Assembly: GCA_902785065.1 (NCBI GenBank) | Contig: CACZXH010000023.1 | Coordinates: forward strand, 1-43,824 | DNA: 43,824 nucleotides | From: an uncultured Bacteroidia bacterium | Lineage (GTDB): Bacteria > Bacteroidota > Bacteroidia > Bacteroidales > UBA932 | Reading direction: 5' to 3' | Shown: piece after piece, positions 1 to 7,771 of the stretch | Position numbering within the stretch: position 1 is the first letter of the stretch | Layout: each line of letters begins with the position of its first letter | Program-made: the position numbers and the translations under genes | The notes under the pieces: model-generated | The model's input: only the letters and a program-made list of their open reading frames with translations | Database searches by the model: none | Told to the model about the DNA's origin: nothing

Positions 1-78
1 CTCACCACCGAGATCTACACCCACATCGATTCCTCCACCTGGCAGGCCGCCGTCCTGGCGCACCACCCGCGGCGCTAG
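1..78 (+). CDS. Tyrosine site-specific recombinase (XerC/XerD-like), C-terminal end only
   Basis: The window opens inside a gene; only the last 25 codons and a TAG stop are present. The peptide reads LTTEIYTHIDSSTWQ, then AAVLAHHPRR. The sequence T-x-E-I-Y-T-H-I-D is the typical end of Xer-family recombinases, and its tyrosine (sixth residue here) would be the DNA-attacking nucleophile. XerC/XerD resolve chromosome dimers at dif in the cytoplasm. Whether this is XerC, XerD or an integrase of a mobile element cannot be decided from 25 residues, although nearby housekeeping genes favour a chromosomal Xer protein. Confidence 0.75.
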   Translation, partial: LTTEIYTHIDSSTWQAAVLAHHPRR

Positions 79-80
79 CC

Positions 81-107
81 TGTCATTCCGGGCGAAGCGA
101 AGGAATC
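81..107 (+). repeat. Short interspersed palindromic repeat, copy 1
   Basis: A 27-bp stretch begins TGTCATTCCGGGCGAAGCGA and ends AGGAATC. ATTCC near one end faces GGAAT at the other. A related sequence in the opposite orientation lies at 7741-7766 between tyrS and rbfA. Both sit directly after stop codons. This looks like a small intergenic repeat family; function is unknown. Confidence 0.55.
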
Positions 108-139
108 TTTTGGAAATCAAAAAATAATCCGTATCTTTG
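108..139 (+). promoter_or_regulatory. Promoter of rplY-pth (Bacteroidota -33/-7 type)
   Basis: TTTTG at 108-112 and TATCTTTG at 132-139 are separated by 19 bp, fitting the Bacteroidota housekeeping consensus TTTG / TAnnTTTG. Transcription would start about 85 nt before the rplY start codon. Confidence 0.7.
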
Positions 140-140
140 C

Positions 141-166
141 GCGCTTAAAAAAGCGCAAGGCTTTTT
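141..166 (+). promoter_or_regulatory. Two mutually exclusive small hairpins in the rplY leader
   Basis: GCGCTT-AAAA-AAGCGC (141-156) and AAAAAGC-gcaag-GCTTTTT (148-166) share bases, so only one can form at a time. The second ends in a short T tract. This resembles an attenuation switch, but the start site lies close to the first hairpin and no L25 binding site is recognised, so regulation is only a guess. Confidence 0.3.
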
Positions 167-224
167 GGTGCAATGGGGTCTTTGAAACAGAAGACTGAGT
201 AACACATTTTTAAATTACAGTACA

Positions 225-803
225 ATGAAGCATTTCCAGCTGAACGGCCAGATCCGCGAGAAGGGCAACAAGGCCGTCATCAAGGCGTTCCGCCGCCAGG
301 GTCTCGTCCCCTGCAACCTCTATGGTCTCGGTATGGACAACATCCTGTTCACCGTCGTCGAAAAGGAGCTGATGGGCCTTACCCACACCCCCGCCTCCTA
401 CATCGTGGACCTCAACCTCGATGGTAAGGTGTACACCGCCATCGCCCACGAGTATCAGTGGCACCCGGTGGATGACAACTGCCTGCACGTGGACTTCCTC
501 GCCGTGAACGAGGAGAAGCCCGTCACCATCAACGTCCCCCTCAACATCTTCGGTCACCCGGTGGGTGTCCAGGCCGGTGGTAAGTTCACCCAGCTTTCCC
601 GCTCCCTGAAGGTCAAGGCCCTGATGAAGGACCTCCCCGACCAGCTCGACATCGACGTCACCCCGCTGAACATCAACGACCGCATGGTCGCCGGCGACCT
701 CAAGTTCGAGGGTCTGCAGATCGTGTCCGACAAGAACACCATCATCTGCCGCGTGAACGCCACCCGTGCCATGCAGCAGGCTGCGATCGAGGCCGCGAAG
801 TAA
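225..803 (+). CDS. rplY: 50S ribosomal protein L25 (bL25, Ctc type)
   Basis: Encodes 192 residues beginning MKHFQLNGQIREKGNK. bL25 binds 5S rRNA in the large ribosomal subunit; the longer Ctc/TL5 form has an N-terminal 5S-binding barrel (about residues 1-95) and a C-terminal beta domain (about 100-185). The length matches this two-domain form, not the 95-residue E. coli type. Motifs such as GLVPCNLYG and HVDFLAV are family-typical. It is the first gene of an operon with pth: its TAA shares one base with the ATG of pth, a classic pairing across bacteria. The start is the only ATG that gives the conserved N-terminus, and a good promoter lies upstream. Confidence 0.95.
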   Translation: MKHFQLNGQIREKGNKAVIKAFRRQGLVPCNLYGLGMDNILFTVVEKELMGLTHTPASYIVDLNLDGKVYTAIAHEYQWHPVDDNCLHVDFLAVNEEKPVTINVPLNIFGHPVGVQAGGKFTQLSRSLKVKALMKDLPDQLDIDVTPLNINDRMVAGDLKFEGLQIVSDKNTIICRVNATRAMQQAAIEAAK

Positions 804-1408
804 TGGCGGACTACCTCGTTGTCGGACTCGGGAACATCGGTGCCGAATACGCATCGACCCGCCACAACATGGGATTTATGATATTGGATGCCTGGGCTCA
901 GGCATCCAATGTCGTTTTCACCGTGGAGCGCTACGGCGCCATCGCGGAAATCTCCTTCAAGGGCCGGCATTTCACCCTGCTCAAGCCGTCCACCTACATG
1001 AACTTGAGCGGCAACGCCGTCCGGTATTGGATGCAGCGGCTGAACCTCCCTCTGGAGAACCTGATCGTCATTTCGGACGACCTCAACCTCCCGTTCGGGA
1101 CCCTCCGGATGCGCCTCAGCGGCAGCGACGGCGGGCATAACGGCCTGGAGAACATCATCTGGGCCCTCGAATCCGACCAGTGGGCCCGGATCCGCGTGGG
1201 CATCGGCAACGGTTTCTCCCGGGGCGGCCAGGTCGATTATGTCCTCGGCCCCCTGTCTCCGGAAGAATTGGAACAGATCCCGGCCCTGGCAGACAAAATC
1301 GTCCGCGGTATCAAGGATTTTTCCACCATCGGACCCCAACGGGCGATGAATTACGTCAATGCCAAGCCAAAACCGGCAGAAAAACCGGCTGGGAGCCCTG
1401 AAAATTAA
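803..1408 (+). CDS. pth: Peptidyl-tRNA hydrolase
   Basis: 201 residues. Pth cleaves the ester bond of peptidyl-tRNAs released from stalled ribosomes and so recycles tRNA; it is cytoplasmic and usually essential. The N-terminus MADYLVVGLGNIGAEYASTR carries the conserved G-L-G-N (N11), followed by RHNMGF with catalytic H21. The segment ISDDLNLPFG supplies the conserved aspartate (D92/D93), and SGSDGGHNGL is the substrate-binding loop. Length matches the family (about 190-200). The ATG overlaps the rplY stop by one base (TAATG), implying translational coupling. The last 12 or so residues are rich in Lys and Pro and probably disordered. Confidence 0.97.
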   Translation: MADYLVVGLGNIGAEYASTRHNMGFMILDAWAQASNVVFTVERYGAIAEISFKGRHFTLLKPSTYMNLSGNAVRYWMQRLNLPLENLIVISDDLNLPFGTLRMRLSGSDGGHNGLENIIWALESDQWARIRVGIGNGFSRGGQVDYVLGPLSPEELEQIPALADKIVRGIKDFSTIGPQRAMNYVNAKPKPAEKPAGSPEN

Positions 1409-1425
1409 CTTTTTTTGAGTTTTTT

Positions 1426-1457
1426 TTTGGATTTTTCGGGTTTTTATTCTTATCTTG
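1426..1457 (+). promoter_or_regulatory. Promoter of the histone-like gene
   Basis: TTTG at 1426-1429 and TATCTTG at 1451-1457, spaced 21 bp, in an AT-rich spacer between pth and the next gene. The -7 box is one base short of the full TAnnTTTG consensus. Confidence 0.55.
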
Positions 1458-1506
1458 CACAAAGTTTTGATAATAAACGTTTAACGATTAAATAAAACCT
1501 ATCATC

Positions 1507-1680
1507 ATGAAAGAGCTTGTTGAAAAGATCAATGCCGAATTCGCCGCTTTCGCCAAGAACGCCGAAGCGCAGGTTGTGAAGGGTAACAAGGCCGCCGGCG
1601 CCCGTGCCCGCAAGGCCGCCCTCGACCTCATGAAGGACCTGAAGGAATTCCGCAAGGCTTCCGTCGAGGCTGCGAAATAA
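1507..1680 (+). CDS. Histone H1-like nucleoid protein (Hc1 family)
   Basis: A 57-residue basic and alanine-rich helical protein starting MKELVEKINAEFAAFAKNAE and ending in FRKASVEAAK. This matches the small Bacteroidales histone H1-like (Hc1, PF07432) proteins in length and in the core N-K-A-A-G-x-R-A-R-K-A. It probably binds and compacts DNA; the exact role in Bacteroidota is not settled. It has its own promoter and is followed by a strong terminator, so it is monocistronic. Confidence 0.85.
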   Translation: MKELVEKINAEFAAFAKNAEAQVVKGNKAAGARARKAALDLMKDLKEFRKASVEAAK

Positions 1681-1699
1681 TCGAATTCCGCATCGCTTG

Positions 1700-1730
1700 A
1701 CCGGCTGTCCTGGACAGTCGGTTATTTTTT
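1700..1730 (+). terminator. Rho-independent terminator after the histone-like gene
   Basis: ACCGGCTGTC pairs with GACAGTCGGT (10 bp including one G-T pair, loop of 3), followed by TATTTTTTT. Confidence 0.85.
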
Positions 1731-1815
1731 TACATTTTTTTGATTTTTTCTGCAACGAAACCCCGGGTTGCTGCATCTTTAGTACAGGTTTAGGTTTTAG
1801 TACACGTCAAAGAAT

Positions 1816-1858
1816 CGGTTCTCACTTCAGTGAGGCCGGTTTTTTGCATATAGGTTTG
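1816..1858 (+). promoter_or_regulatory. Possible terminator and -7 box before the M6 protease gene
   Basis: The 213-bp spacer 1681-1893 holds, after the terminator at 1700, an imperfect hairpin (CTCAC-ttca-GTGAG) followed by CCGGTTTTTT, and then TAGGTTTG at 1851-1858, which fits the -7 consensus. A clear -33 box is not seen. The rest of the spacer is AT-rich without other recognised features. Confidence 0.4.
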
Positions 1859-1893
1859 CGAATGCGCGAAAAAATGCCGTCATTTGTAATAGT

Positions 1894-4113
1894 ATGGAAC
1901 CGAAACCGACCTGTCTGCGACACCTGTCGCTGATGCTCTATATCTTCTTCTGTCTGGTGCCTGCCGTGCTGGCCGCGCCCGCCCGGAAAGGGCTGCTGAA
2001 TCTCCGGCAGCCGGACGGGACGATCGTACAGGCTTATCTCACCGGTGACGAAAACGGCCATCTGGTCCTTACCCCCGACGGATGCTCGCTTACGCAGGAC
2101 GCCGAAGGATGGTGGTGCTACGCCCGCTATGACTTTTACGGCCACCGGCTGAACACCGGCGAACACGCCGGTGCCCCGGACACGCCCGGCGAAGTCATCG
2201 CCGCCAGCCGCAACATTCCCTACGACCTGCTCCGCCGGCGGCGGGAAACCCGCATCCGGCAGGTCCGGCCGCTCCGGGAACGGGAGGCGGCCCGCACCCG
2301 TGCCGGGGAAAGCGGCGGAATCCGCCATGGGCTCATCATCCTGGCCCAGTTCCAGGACCTCTCCTTCACCTACTCCCGGTCGGACTTCGAGAATCTCATC
2401 AACGGCGATGGTCCGAAGACCGCCCTCTCCTATTTCAAGGACCAGTGGAAGGGCGGCTACACCTTCCGGTTCGATATCACCGACCCTGTCATCCTCCCGC
2501 ACGATTTCTCCTATTACGGCGCCAATAACGAGGACGGCGAAGACGGGAAAGCCGCCGAGATGATTGTCGATGCCTGCGCCGCCGTCGGGCCCGAGTTCAA
2601 TTTTGCCGACTACGACAACGACGGCGACGGCGAAGTGGACAATGTCTTCGTCTTTTACGCCGGTCCGAATGAGTCAGAAGGCGCGGGAGACGACTACATC
2701 TGGCCCCATATGTGGTACGTTCTGTCCGGTGCCAGCCTCCCGCCCTTCAGCCGGGACGGAGTCATCGTGGACAACTACGCATGCACCTCAGAGCTCCGGA
2801 TAGACGCCAACCGGACCACCTTCACCACCCTGGCCACCATCGGCACCTTCTGCCACGAATACACCCACACCTTCGGCATTCCAGACCTGTACGACACCGA
2901 CGACGAAGACAGTGACGGCAACGCAGAGGCCATGTGGAACTGTATCGACCTGATGGATGCCGGCAACCACAACGACGAGGGCAAGACGCCTCCGAACTAC
3001 AGCGTTGTAGAGCGCTGGTTCTTCGGGATGAGCGAAGGCAAGCCGCTGACCGAGGGCACCCACACCCTCCGTCCGGTCCAAGAGAACGGGGACTACTACT
3101 ATATGCTGACGGATGACGAAAAAGAGATTTTCCTCTTCGAGTGCCGGCAGGCGAGCGGCTGGGACGCCGGCATCGGCGGCAGCGGCCTTCTGGTGTACCA
3201 CTTGGACTGGTCCCTGCGTCCGGCGGGCAAGTCCACCTCCGCCGGAAAAGTCGTGCTGGCCGGGGACCGGTGGGACATGAACGAAGTCAACGCCCGTCCC
3301 GACCATCAGTGCATCGACCTCATCGAACCCGACCCGGAAGTCCGTCAGAAATACCAGACCGCCGTCAAAAACCGGAACTATGCGGCCATCTACACCCTGG
3401 CCTCCCACGCGTTCTGGCCCTTCGAGGACGTCTCCGTCTACACCTGCGACACCGATCCGGCCTTCACCTTCTGGAGCGAGGCCCCCTCGCCCCTGGGCCT
3501 GACAGACATCCGCCAGAATGCCGACGGAAGCGTCACCTTCACCGTCTTCAACGCCCAGGAGGACAAGGCTCCGGCGGTGAAGATCGACAACCAGGTGGTT
3601 TTCCAAGACGCTTCCATTATCCAGTGGAGCAGCCTGGACCCGTCTTTCAACGGGAACAGTATCATCCGCTATGGCATGGCTGACGCCGCCCAGCTGACCG
3701 AGGTTGAAGTCCGCCCCTATGAAACCGGGAAATACGCCTTCGTCATCGACGGGCTCACGCCCTCGACGGCTTACAAGGTCCAGTTGCTGTGCCGGAAGGG
3801 GAACATTCCCGGACCGGTGAACGGCAACGCGTCCTTCACCACGAAATCCGACCGGAAGAAGGACAGCTATCCCTACATCTACCTGAAGGACGTCGCGCGC
3901 GGAACGGGCGGCTCATTCGCTCCGGACACGCCCATCGCCCTCCGGGTATACAATGCCCCGGACGCGGTCCGCGTCGCCTGGTATTTCGACGGCAAACCTG
4001 TCACCCCGGGAGCCGACGGCTATTACCATCTCACCCGCTCCGGGGAGCTGAAGGCGGTGGTTACCTATCCGGACAACACCGACATCATCACCAAGAAAAT
4101 CGTCGTGAAATGA
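1894..4113 (+). CDS. Secreted M6-family zinc metalloprotease
   Basis: 739 residues with a signal peptide (hydrophobic LSLMLYIFFCLVPAVLA ending near residue 28). The M6 catalytic domain spans about residues 120-480 and contains the zinc motif H321-E-Y-T-H325 followed by FGIPDLYD, the extended HExxHxxGxxD type of immune inhibitor A-like peptidases. D-N-D-G-D-G-E-V-D before it looks like a Ca-binding loop. The last 200 residues form beta-rich, probably fibronectin-like modules (STAYKVQLLCRKG). Likely exported to periplasm or surface to degrade proteins. Its TGA overlaps the ATG of the small lipoprotein gene (ATGA), so the two are translationally coupled. The start was chosen for the signal peptide. 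Confidence 0.88.
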   Translation: MEPKPTCLRHLSLMLYIFFCLVPAVLAAPARKGLLNLRQPDGTIVQAYLTGDENGHLVLTPDGCSLTQDAEGWWCYARYDFYGHRLNTGEHAGAPDTPGEVIAASRNIPYDLLRRRRETRIRQVRPLREREAARTRAGESGGIRHGLIILAQFQDLSFTYSRSDFENLINGDGPKTALSYFKDQWKGGYTFRFDITDPVILPHDFSYYGANNEDGEDGKAAEMIVDACAAVGPEFNFADYDNDGDGEVDNVFVFYAGPNESEGAGDDYIWPHMWYVLSGASLPPFSRDGVIVDNYACTSELRIDANRTTFTTLATIGTFCHEYTHTFGIPDLYDTDDEDSDGNAEAMWNCIDLMDAGNHNDEGKTPPNYSVVERWFFGMSEGKPLTEGTHTLRPVQENGDYYYMLTDDEKEIFLFECRQASGWDAGIGGSGLLVYHLDWSLRPAGKSTSAGKVVLAGDRWDMNEVNARPDHQCIDLIEPDPEVRQKYQTAVKNRNYAAIYTLASHAFWPFEDVSVYTCDTDPAFTFWSEAPSPLGLTDIRQNADGSVTFTVFNAQEDKAPAVKIDNQVVFQDASIIQWSSLDPSFNGNSIIRYGMADAAQLTEVEVRPYETGKYAFVIDGLTPSTAYKVQLLCRKGNIPGPVNGNASFTTKSDRKKDSYPYIYLKDVARGTGGSFAPDTPIALRVYNAPDAVRVAWYFDGKPVTPGADGYYHLTRSGELKAVVTYPDNTDIITKKIVVK

Positions 4114-4520
4114 GGAAGTATCTCTATATCATCGTCCTCGCAGTCCTCGCCTGCACCGGTTGCAGGGAAAAGGTGGACATGGACCTGGAAATGTACAACA
4201 GCGAGCAGGTCAGCCTCATGGTCAAGGGAAAGAAGGTATACACCTATGACGAGGGCGCTGGCCAGATGGCTTTCAACCGGACGCTCCGCCAGTTCCGGAC
4301 AGGCAACGACGACATGACGAGCTTCTTCGTCCTCACCTGCAGCGAGCTCCCGCGGGAGGAAGGCCAGGAAATCCGGGCCGATATCCAATGGTCCTCCGGC
4401 AGTTCTGCGAAGACCACCTCCGGCATCACCCTCAAGGTGGAGAAATACGACGGCACCGGCCTTGTCTGGCTGTGGAATGCCACGGACAAGACCGGTGCGA
4501 TCGTGAAAATCCTGAATTAG
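4110..4520 (+). CDS. Small lipoprotein of unknown function, coupled to the M6 protease
   Basis: 136 residues. The N-terminus MRKYLYIIVLAVLACTGCRE is a lipoprotein signal with a lipobox ending L-A-C-T-G-C; the mature protein would be lipid-anchored. The remainder is a predicted small beta domain (VSLMVKGKKVYTYDEG, ITLKVEKYDGTGLVWLWNA) with no family I recognise. The ATG lies inside the stop of the M6 protease (4-bp overlap), so both are made together. A role as partner, anchor or inhibitor of that protease is a guess from position only. Its stop codon lies 4 bp from where triosephosphate isomerase homology ends on the other strand, which makes this junction suspicious. Confidence 0.75.
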   Translation: MRKYLYIIVLAVLACTGCREKVDMDLEMYNSEQVSLMVKGKKVYTYDEGAGQMAFNRTLRQFRTGNDDMTSFFVLTCSELPREEGQEIRADIQWSSGSSAKTTSGITLKVEKYDGTGLVWLWNATDKTGAIVKILN

Positions 4521-5220
4521 AACGACCGCCGTCGATATCCTTTTCAGCAAAGAGTTCCTTCGCGTTGGAAGGCTTGCAGGAGCCGCCGTACAGGATGGTC
4601 ATGTCCTCAGCGACCTCCAGGCCGAACTTCTCGGCGATGACGGCACGGATGCAGGCATGGATTTCCTCGGCCTGCGCGGCGGTCGCGGTCTTGCCGGTGC
4701 CGATGGCCCAGACTGGCTCATAGGCGATCACGACATTCTTCATATCCTCGGCGGTGAAGTTGTACAGGACGGCCTTCGTCTGCTCGGTGACGACCTCGAA
4801 ATGACGGCCGGCCTCGCGCTCGTCGAGGTTCTCGCCCACGCAGAGGATGACCTTCAGGCCGGCCTCGAGGGCGAGCTTCGTCTTGACGACGAGCTTCTCG
4901 TCGGTCTCTCCGTAGTACTGACGGCGCTCGGAGTGGCCGAGGATGGTGTACTTGCAGCCCAGGGAGGTGAGCATGTTCACGGCGACTTCGCCGGTGTAGG
5001 CGCCTTTCTCATGGTCCGCGCAGTTCTGGGCGGAGAGGGCGACCTGGGAGCCCTTCAGGACGTCGGCGACGCAAGCGAGGTGCGTAAACGGCGGAGCCAC
5101 GACGAGTTCAACGTTGGCGGGAAGGTCCTTTGCCTTCTCCACGACTGCCTTGGCGAGTTCGACGCCTTCAGGAACTGTGGTGTTCATCTTCCAGTTGCCT
5201 GCAACAATGTACTTTCTCAT
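4432..5220 (-). pseudogene. tpiA: Triosephosphate isomerase, 3' end missing
   Basis: TIM interconverts dihydroxyacetone phosphate and glyceraldehyde-3-phosphate in glycolysis. Residues 1-232 are an excellent match: N9/K11 in AGNWKMN, H96 in LGHSERR, E168 in AYEPVWAIGTGKT (loop 6) and YGGSCKPSNA. After K-D-I-D-G-G (codon 232, about position 4525) homology stops. The family normally continues L-I-G-G-A-S-L plus a last helix, about 20 residues that hold a phosphate-binding Gly-Gly. Here the frame instead reads antisense through the end of the lipoprotein gene for 30 residues (RSNSGFSRSH...). No other frame restores the missing end. So this is either a truncated, probably inactive gene or an assembly joint. 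The promoter and start look normal. Confidence 0.85.
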
Positions 5221-5251
5221 TTTATCGGGGTTTTAGATTGTTTCCAGTCTG

Positions 5252-5282
5252 CAAATTTACGCAATCCCCGGGAAAAACACAA
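5252..5282 (-). promoter_or_regulatory. Promoter of tpiA
   Basis: On the minus strand TAAATTTG (5259-5252) forms a -7 box with TTG at 5282-5280 about 20 bp upstream. It is divergent to the asnA promoter. Confidence 0.5.
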
Positions 5283-5292
5283 CGGCCGAAGG

Positions 5293-5324
5293 TTTGGATT
5301 ATTCGTCCAACCGTCCTAACTTTG
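5293..5324 (+). promoter_or_regulatory. Promoter of asnA
   Basis: TTTG at 5293-5296 and TAACTTTG at 5317-5324, spacer 20 bp; a close match to the Bacteroidota consensus. Confidence 0.7.
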
Positions 5325-5346
5325 CAGGATTAACGGACGAAAACAA

Positions 5347-6384
5347 ATGTCACTCTATCTTCCCCCGCAATACCGTAATCTCCTCGGCAGTGTCGAGCAG
5401 ACCGAAAAGGCCATCAAGGCCGTGAAAGACATGTTCCAGGACAACCTCTCCGCCCAACTCGCGCTCCTGCGCGTAACGGCGCCGATGACGGTCCTGTCCG
5501 GAACGGGCATCAACGATGACCTGAACGGCATCGAGCGTCCGGTCCGGTTCCCGGTCCGCAGCCTGGACGAGCAGCAGGCCGAGGTCGTGCACTCCCTGGC
5601 CAAGTGGAAGCGCCTGAAGCTCGGAGAGCTGGGCATCACCCCGGGCCGCGGTATCTATACCGACATGAACGCCCTGCGTCCCGACGAGGACCTGGACAAC
5701 CTCCACTCCATCTACGTGGACCAGTGGGACTGGGAGAAGGTCATCCGGGAGGAAGACCGCAACCTGGACTTCCTCAAACGAACCGTCCGCCGTATCTACG
5801 AGGCGGTGAAGGTGACGGAGAACAAGCTGTACGTGGAATTCCCGCAGTTGGTCCCCGCCCTCCCCGACGAGATCTTCTTCATTCACGCCGAAGAACTTTT
5901 GCAACGGTACCCGAACCTCACCCCGAAGGAGCGCGAAAACGCCATCGTGCGTGAGCACAAGGCCGTTTTCATTATCGGTATCGGCGGAAAACTGTCGGAC
6001 GGGAGCATCCATGACGGCCGCGCCGCGGACTACGACGACTGGAGCACCCCGAACAGTGACGGCTTCGCCGGCCTGAACGGCGACATCCTCCTGTGGAACC
6101 CCGTCCTGGAGAGCGCCTTCGAGATCTCTTCCATGGGCATCCGGGTCAATCCGGAAGCCATGGTGCGGCAGCTCAAAGAGCGCGGCCAGGAGTGGAAGGC
6201 GGACCTGTACTTCCACCGCCGGCTCATCGCGGGAGAACTCCCGCAGACCATCGGCGGCGGTATCGGCCAGTCCCGCCTGTGCATGTACCTCCTCCGGAAA
6301 GCGCACATCGGCGAAATCCAGTCCTCGATCTGGCCGGAGTCGATGCGGGAGGCCTGCCATCGCGCGGGCATCGAACTCGCCTAG
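5347..6384 (+). CDS. asnA: Aspartate-ammonia ligase (asparagine synthetase A)
   Basis: 345 residues, slightly longer than E. coli AsnA (330). The enzyme makes asparagine from aspartate, ammonia and ATP (AMP-forming) and is related to class II aminoacyl-tRNA synthetases. Family motifs include NDDLNGIERPV near residue 60, SLAKWKRLKL near 85, IYTDMNALRPDEDLDNLHSI near 100-120 and a C-terminal G-G-G-I-G-Q-S-R (class II motif 3, ATP binding). The start gives the conserved N-terminus MSLYLPPQYRN, and the gene has its own promoter. It is a single-gene unit divergent from tpiA. Confidence 0.96.
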   Translation: MSLYLPPQYRNLLGSVEQTEKAIKAVKDMFQDNLSAQLALLRVTAPMTVLSGTGINDDLNGIERPVRFPVRSLDEQQAEVVHSLAKWKRLKLGELGITPGRGIYTDMNALRPDEDLDNLHSIYVDQWDWEKVIREEDRNLDFLKRTVRRIYEAVKVTENKLYVEFPQLVPALPDEIFFIHAEELLQRYPNLTPKERENAIVREHKAVFIIGIGGKLSDGSIHDGRAADYDDWSTPNSDGFAGLNGDILLWNPVLESAFEISSMGIRVNPEAMVRQLKERGQEWKADLYFHRRLIAGELPQTIGGGIGQSRLCMYLLRKAHIGEIQSSIWPESMREACHRAGIELA

Positions 6385-6412
6385 CTTCTCCTTTGGAGAA
6401 GGGCGGTTTTTT
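6385..6412 (+). terminator. Possible terminator after asnA
   Basis: A perfect hairpin CTTCTCC-ttt-GGAGAAG (6385-6401) starts right after the TAG, followed by GGCGG and a T6 run. The gap before the T run makes it non-classical. Its loop and right arm overlap the -33 box of tyrS. Confidence 0.5.
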
Positions 6413-6423
6413 CCCTATCTTTG
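6392..6423 (+). promoter_or_regulatory. Promoter of tyrS
   Basis: TTTG (6392-6395) and TATCTTTG (6416-6423), 20-bp spacer. The -33 box lies in the hairpin downstream of asnA. Confidence 0.7.
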
Positions 6424-6450
6424 CAGGATTAAGACAGATCAGATATATCG

Positions 6451-7740
6451 ATGAAGAATTTTGTTGAAGAACTCACTTGGAGAGGCATGATCCAGGACAT
6501 CATGCCGGGTACGGAAGAGAAACTCATGGAAGGCCCGACGGCTGCCTACGTAGGCATCGACCCGACGGCCGACTCCCTGCATATCGGCCACCTTGTCAGC
6601 GTGATGATCCTGAAGCATTTCCAGCGCTGCGGCCACAAACCCATCGCCCTCGTGGGCGGCGCCACCGGCATGATCGGCGACCCGTCGATGAAGTCGGCGG
6701 AGCGCAACCTCCTGGACGAGGCCACCCTGAACCACAACGTCGCCTGCATCAAGGCGCAGCTCGCCCGCTTCCTGGACTTCGAATCCGACGCCCCCAACAA
6801 GGCCGAACTCGTGAACAACTACGACTGGATGAAGGACTACAGCTTCATCAACTTCATCCGCGATATCGGCAAGCATATCACCGTGAACTATATGATGGCG
6901 AAGGACTCCGTGAAGAAGCGCCTCCAGCGCGACTCCTCCGAGGGTATGTCCTTCACCGAGTTCAGCTACCAGCTCATGCAGGGCTACGACTTCTACTGGC
7001 TGTGGAAGAACAAGGGCTGCATCCTGCAGCTGGGCGGTTCCGACCAGTGGGGCAACATCACCACCGGCACCGAACTTATCCGCCGCATCGACGGCGGCGA
7101 GGCCTTCGCCCTCACCTGCCCCCTCATCCGCAAGGCCGACGGCACCAAGTTCGGCAAGACCGAAAAGGGTAACATCTGGCTGGACGCGGAGCGTACCTCC
7201 CCGTACGAGTTCTATCAGTTCTGGCTGAACGTCGCTGATGACGACGCCGAGCGCTACATCAAGATCTTCACGATGCTGGACCGCGAAACCATCGAGTCCC
7301 TGATCGCGGAGCACCGGGAGGATCCCGGCCAGCGCAAGCTGCAGAAGGTCCTCGCGAAGGAAGTCACCGTCATGTGCCATGGCCAGGAAGCCTACGACAA
7401 CGCCATCGCCGCCAGCCAGCTGCTGTTCGGCAACGTCTCCGCCGAGGTGTTCCGGTCCATGGACGAGCGCACCGTCCGCGAAGTCTTCGCCAACGTCCCC
7501 TCTTTCGAGGTGAAAGCCGATGAGTTCCCCTGCAACGTGCTCGACCTCCTCGCCGTCAAGACTGCCGTGTTCCCTTCCAAGGGCGAGGCCCGCAAGATGG
7601 TCCAGGGCGGCGGCGTCTCCCTGAACAAGGGCAAGGTGGGCGACATCAATGCCGAAGTGACGGCCGATGATATCATCAACGGCCACTACATCCTGGCCCA
7701 GAAGGGCAAGAAGAACTATTTCATCATCAACGTAGTTTAG
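6451..7740 (+). CDS. tyrS: Tyrosyl-tRNA synthetase
   Basis: 429 residues, the normal length for bacterial TyrRS. It charges tRNA-Tyr with tyrosine in the cytoplasm. The class I Rossmann domain carries H44-I-G-H47 after [11 protein letters not shown], the tyrosine-binding segment Y-D-F-Y-W-L and [11 protein letters not shown], and a KMSKS equivalent K233-F-G-K-T. The C-terminal 70 residues form an S4-like RNA-binding domain ([19 protein letters not shown]). The start follows the promoter by 27 bp and gives the family N-terminus. It may be cotranscribed with rbfA, 31 bp downstream. Confidence 0.97.
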   Translation: MKNFVEELTWRGMIQDIMPGTEEKLMEGPTAAYVGIDPTADSLHIGHLVSVMILKHFQRCGHKPIALVGGATGMIGDPSMKSAERNLLDEATLNHNVACIKAQLARFLDFESDAPNKAELVNNYDWMKDYSFINFIRDIGKHITVNYMMAKDSVKKRLQRDSSEGMSFTEFSYQLMQGYDFYWLWKNKGCILQLGGSDQWGNITTGTELIRRIDGGEAFALTCPLIRKADGTKFGKTEKGNIWLDAERTSPYEFYQFWLNVADDDAERYIKIFTMLDRETIESLIAEHREDPGQRKLQKVLAKEVTVMCHGQEAYDNAIAASQLLFGNVSAEVFRSMDERTVREVFANVPSFEVKADEFPCNVLDLLAVKTAVFPSKGEARKMVQGGGVSLNKGKVGDINAEVTADDIINGHYILAQKGKKNYFIINVV

Positions 7741-7766
7741 ATTTCTCGACTACGCTCGAAATGACA
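7741..7766 (-). repeat. Short interspersed palindromic repeat, copy 2
   Basis: Read on the minus strand it begins TGTCATTTCGAGCG and ends GAGAAAT, closely resembling the repeat at 81-107 (same TGTCATT start, same GCG-AG-CGA middle). It starts right after the tyrS stop and ends 5 bp before the rbfA ATG, so it may supply or mask the rbfA leader. Confidence 0.55.
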
Positions 7767-7771
7767 ATGGT

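Noticed and set aside
4432-4524. Novel C-terminal extension of triosephosphate isomerase
   Set aside because: These codons are simply the antisense of the lipoprotein gene end, while a conserved part of the enzyme is missing.
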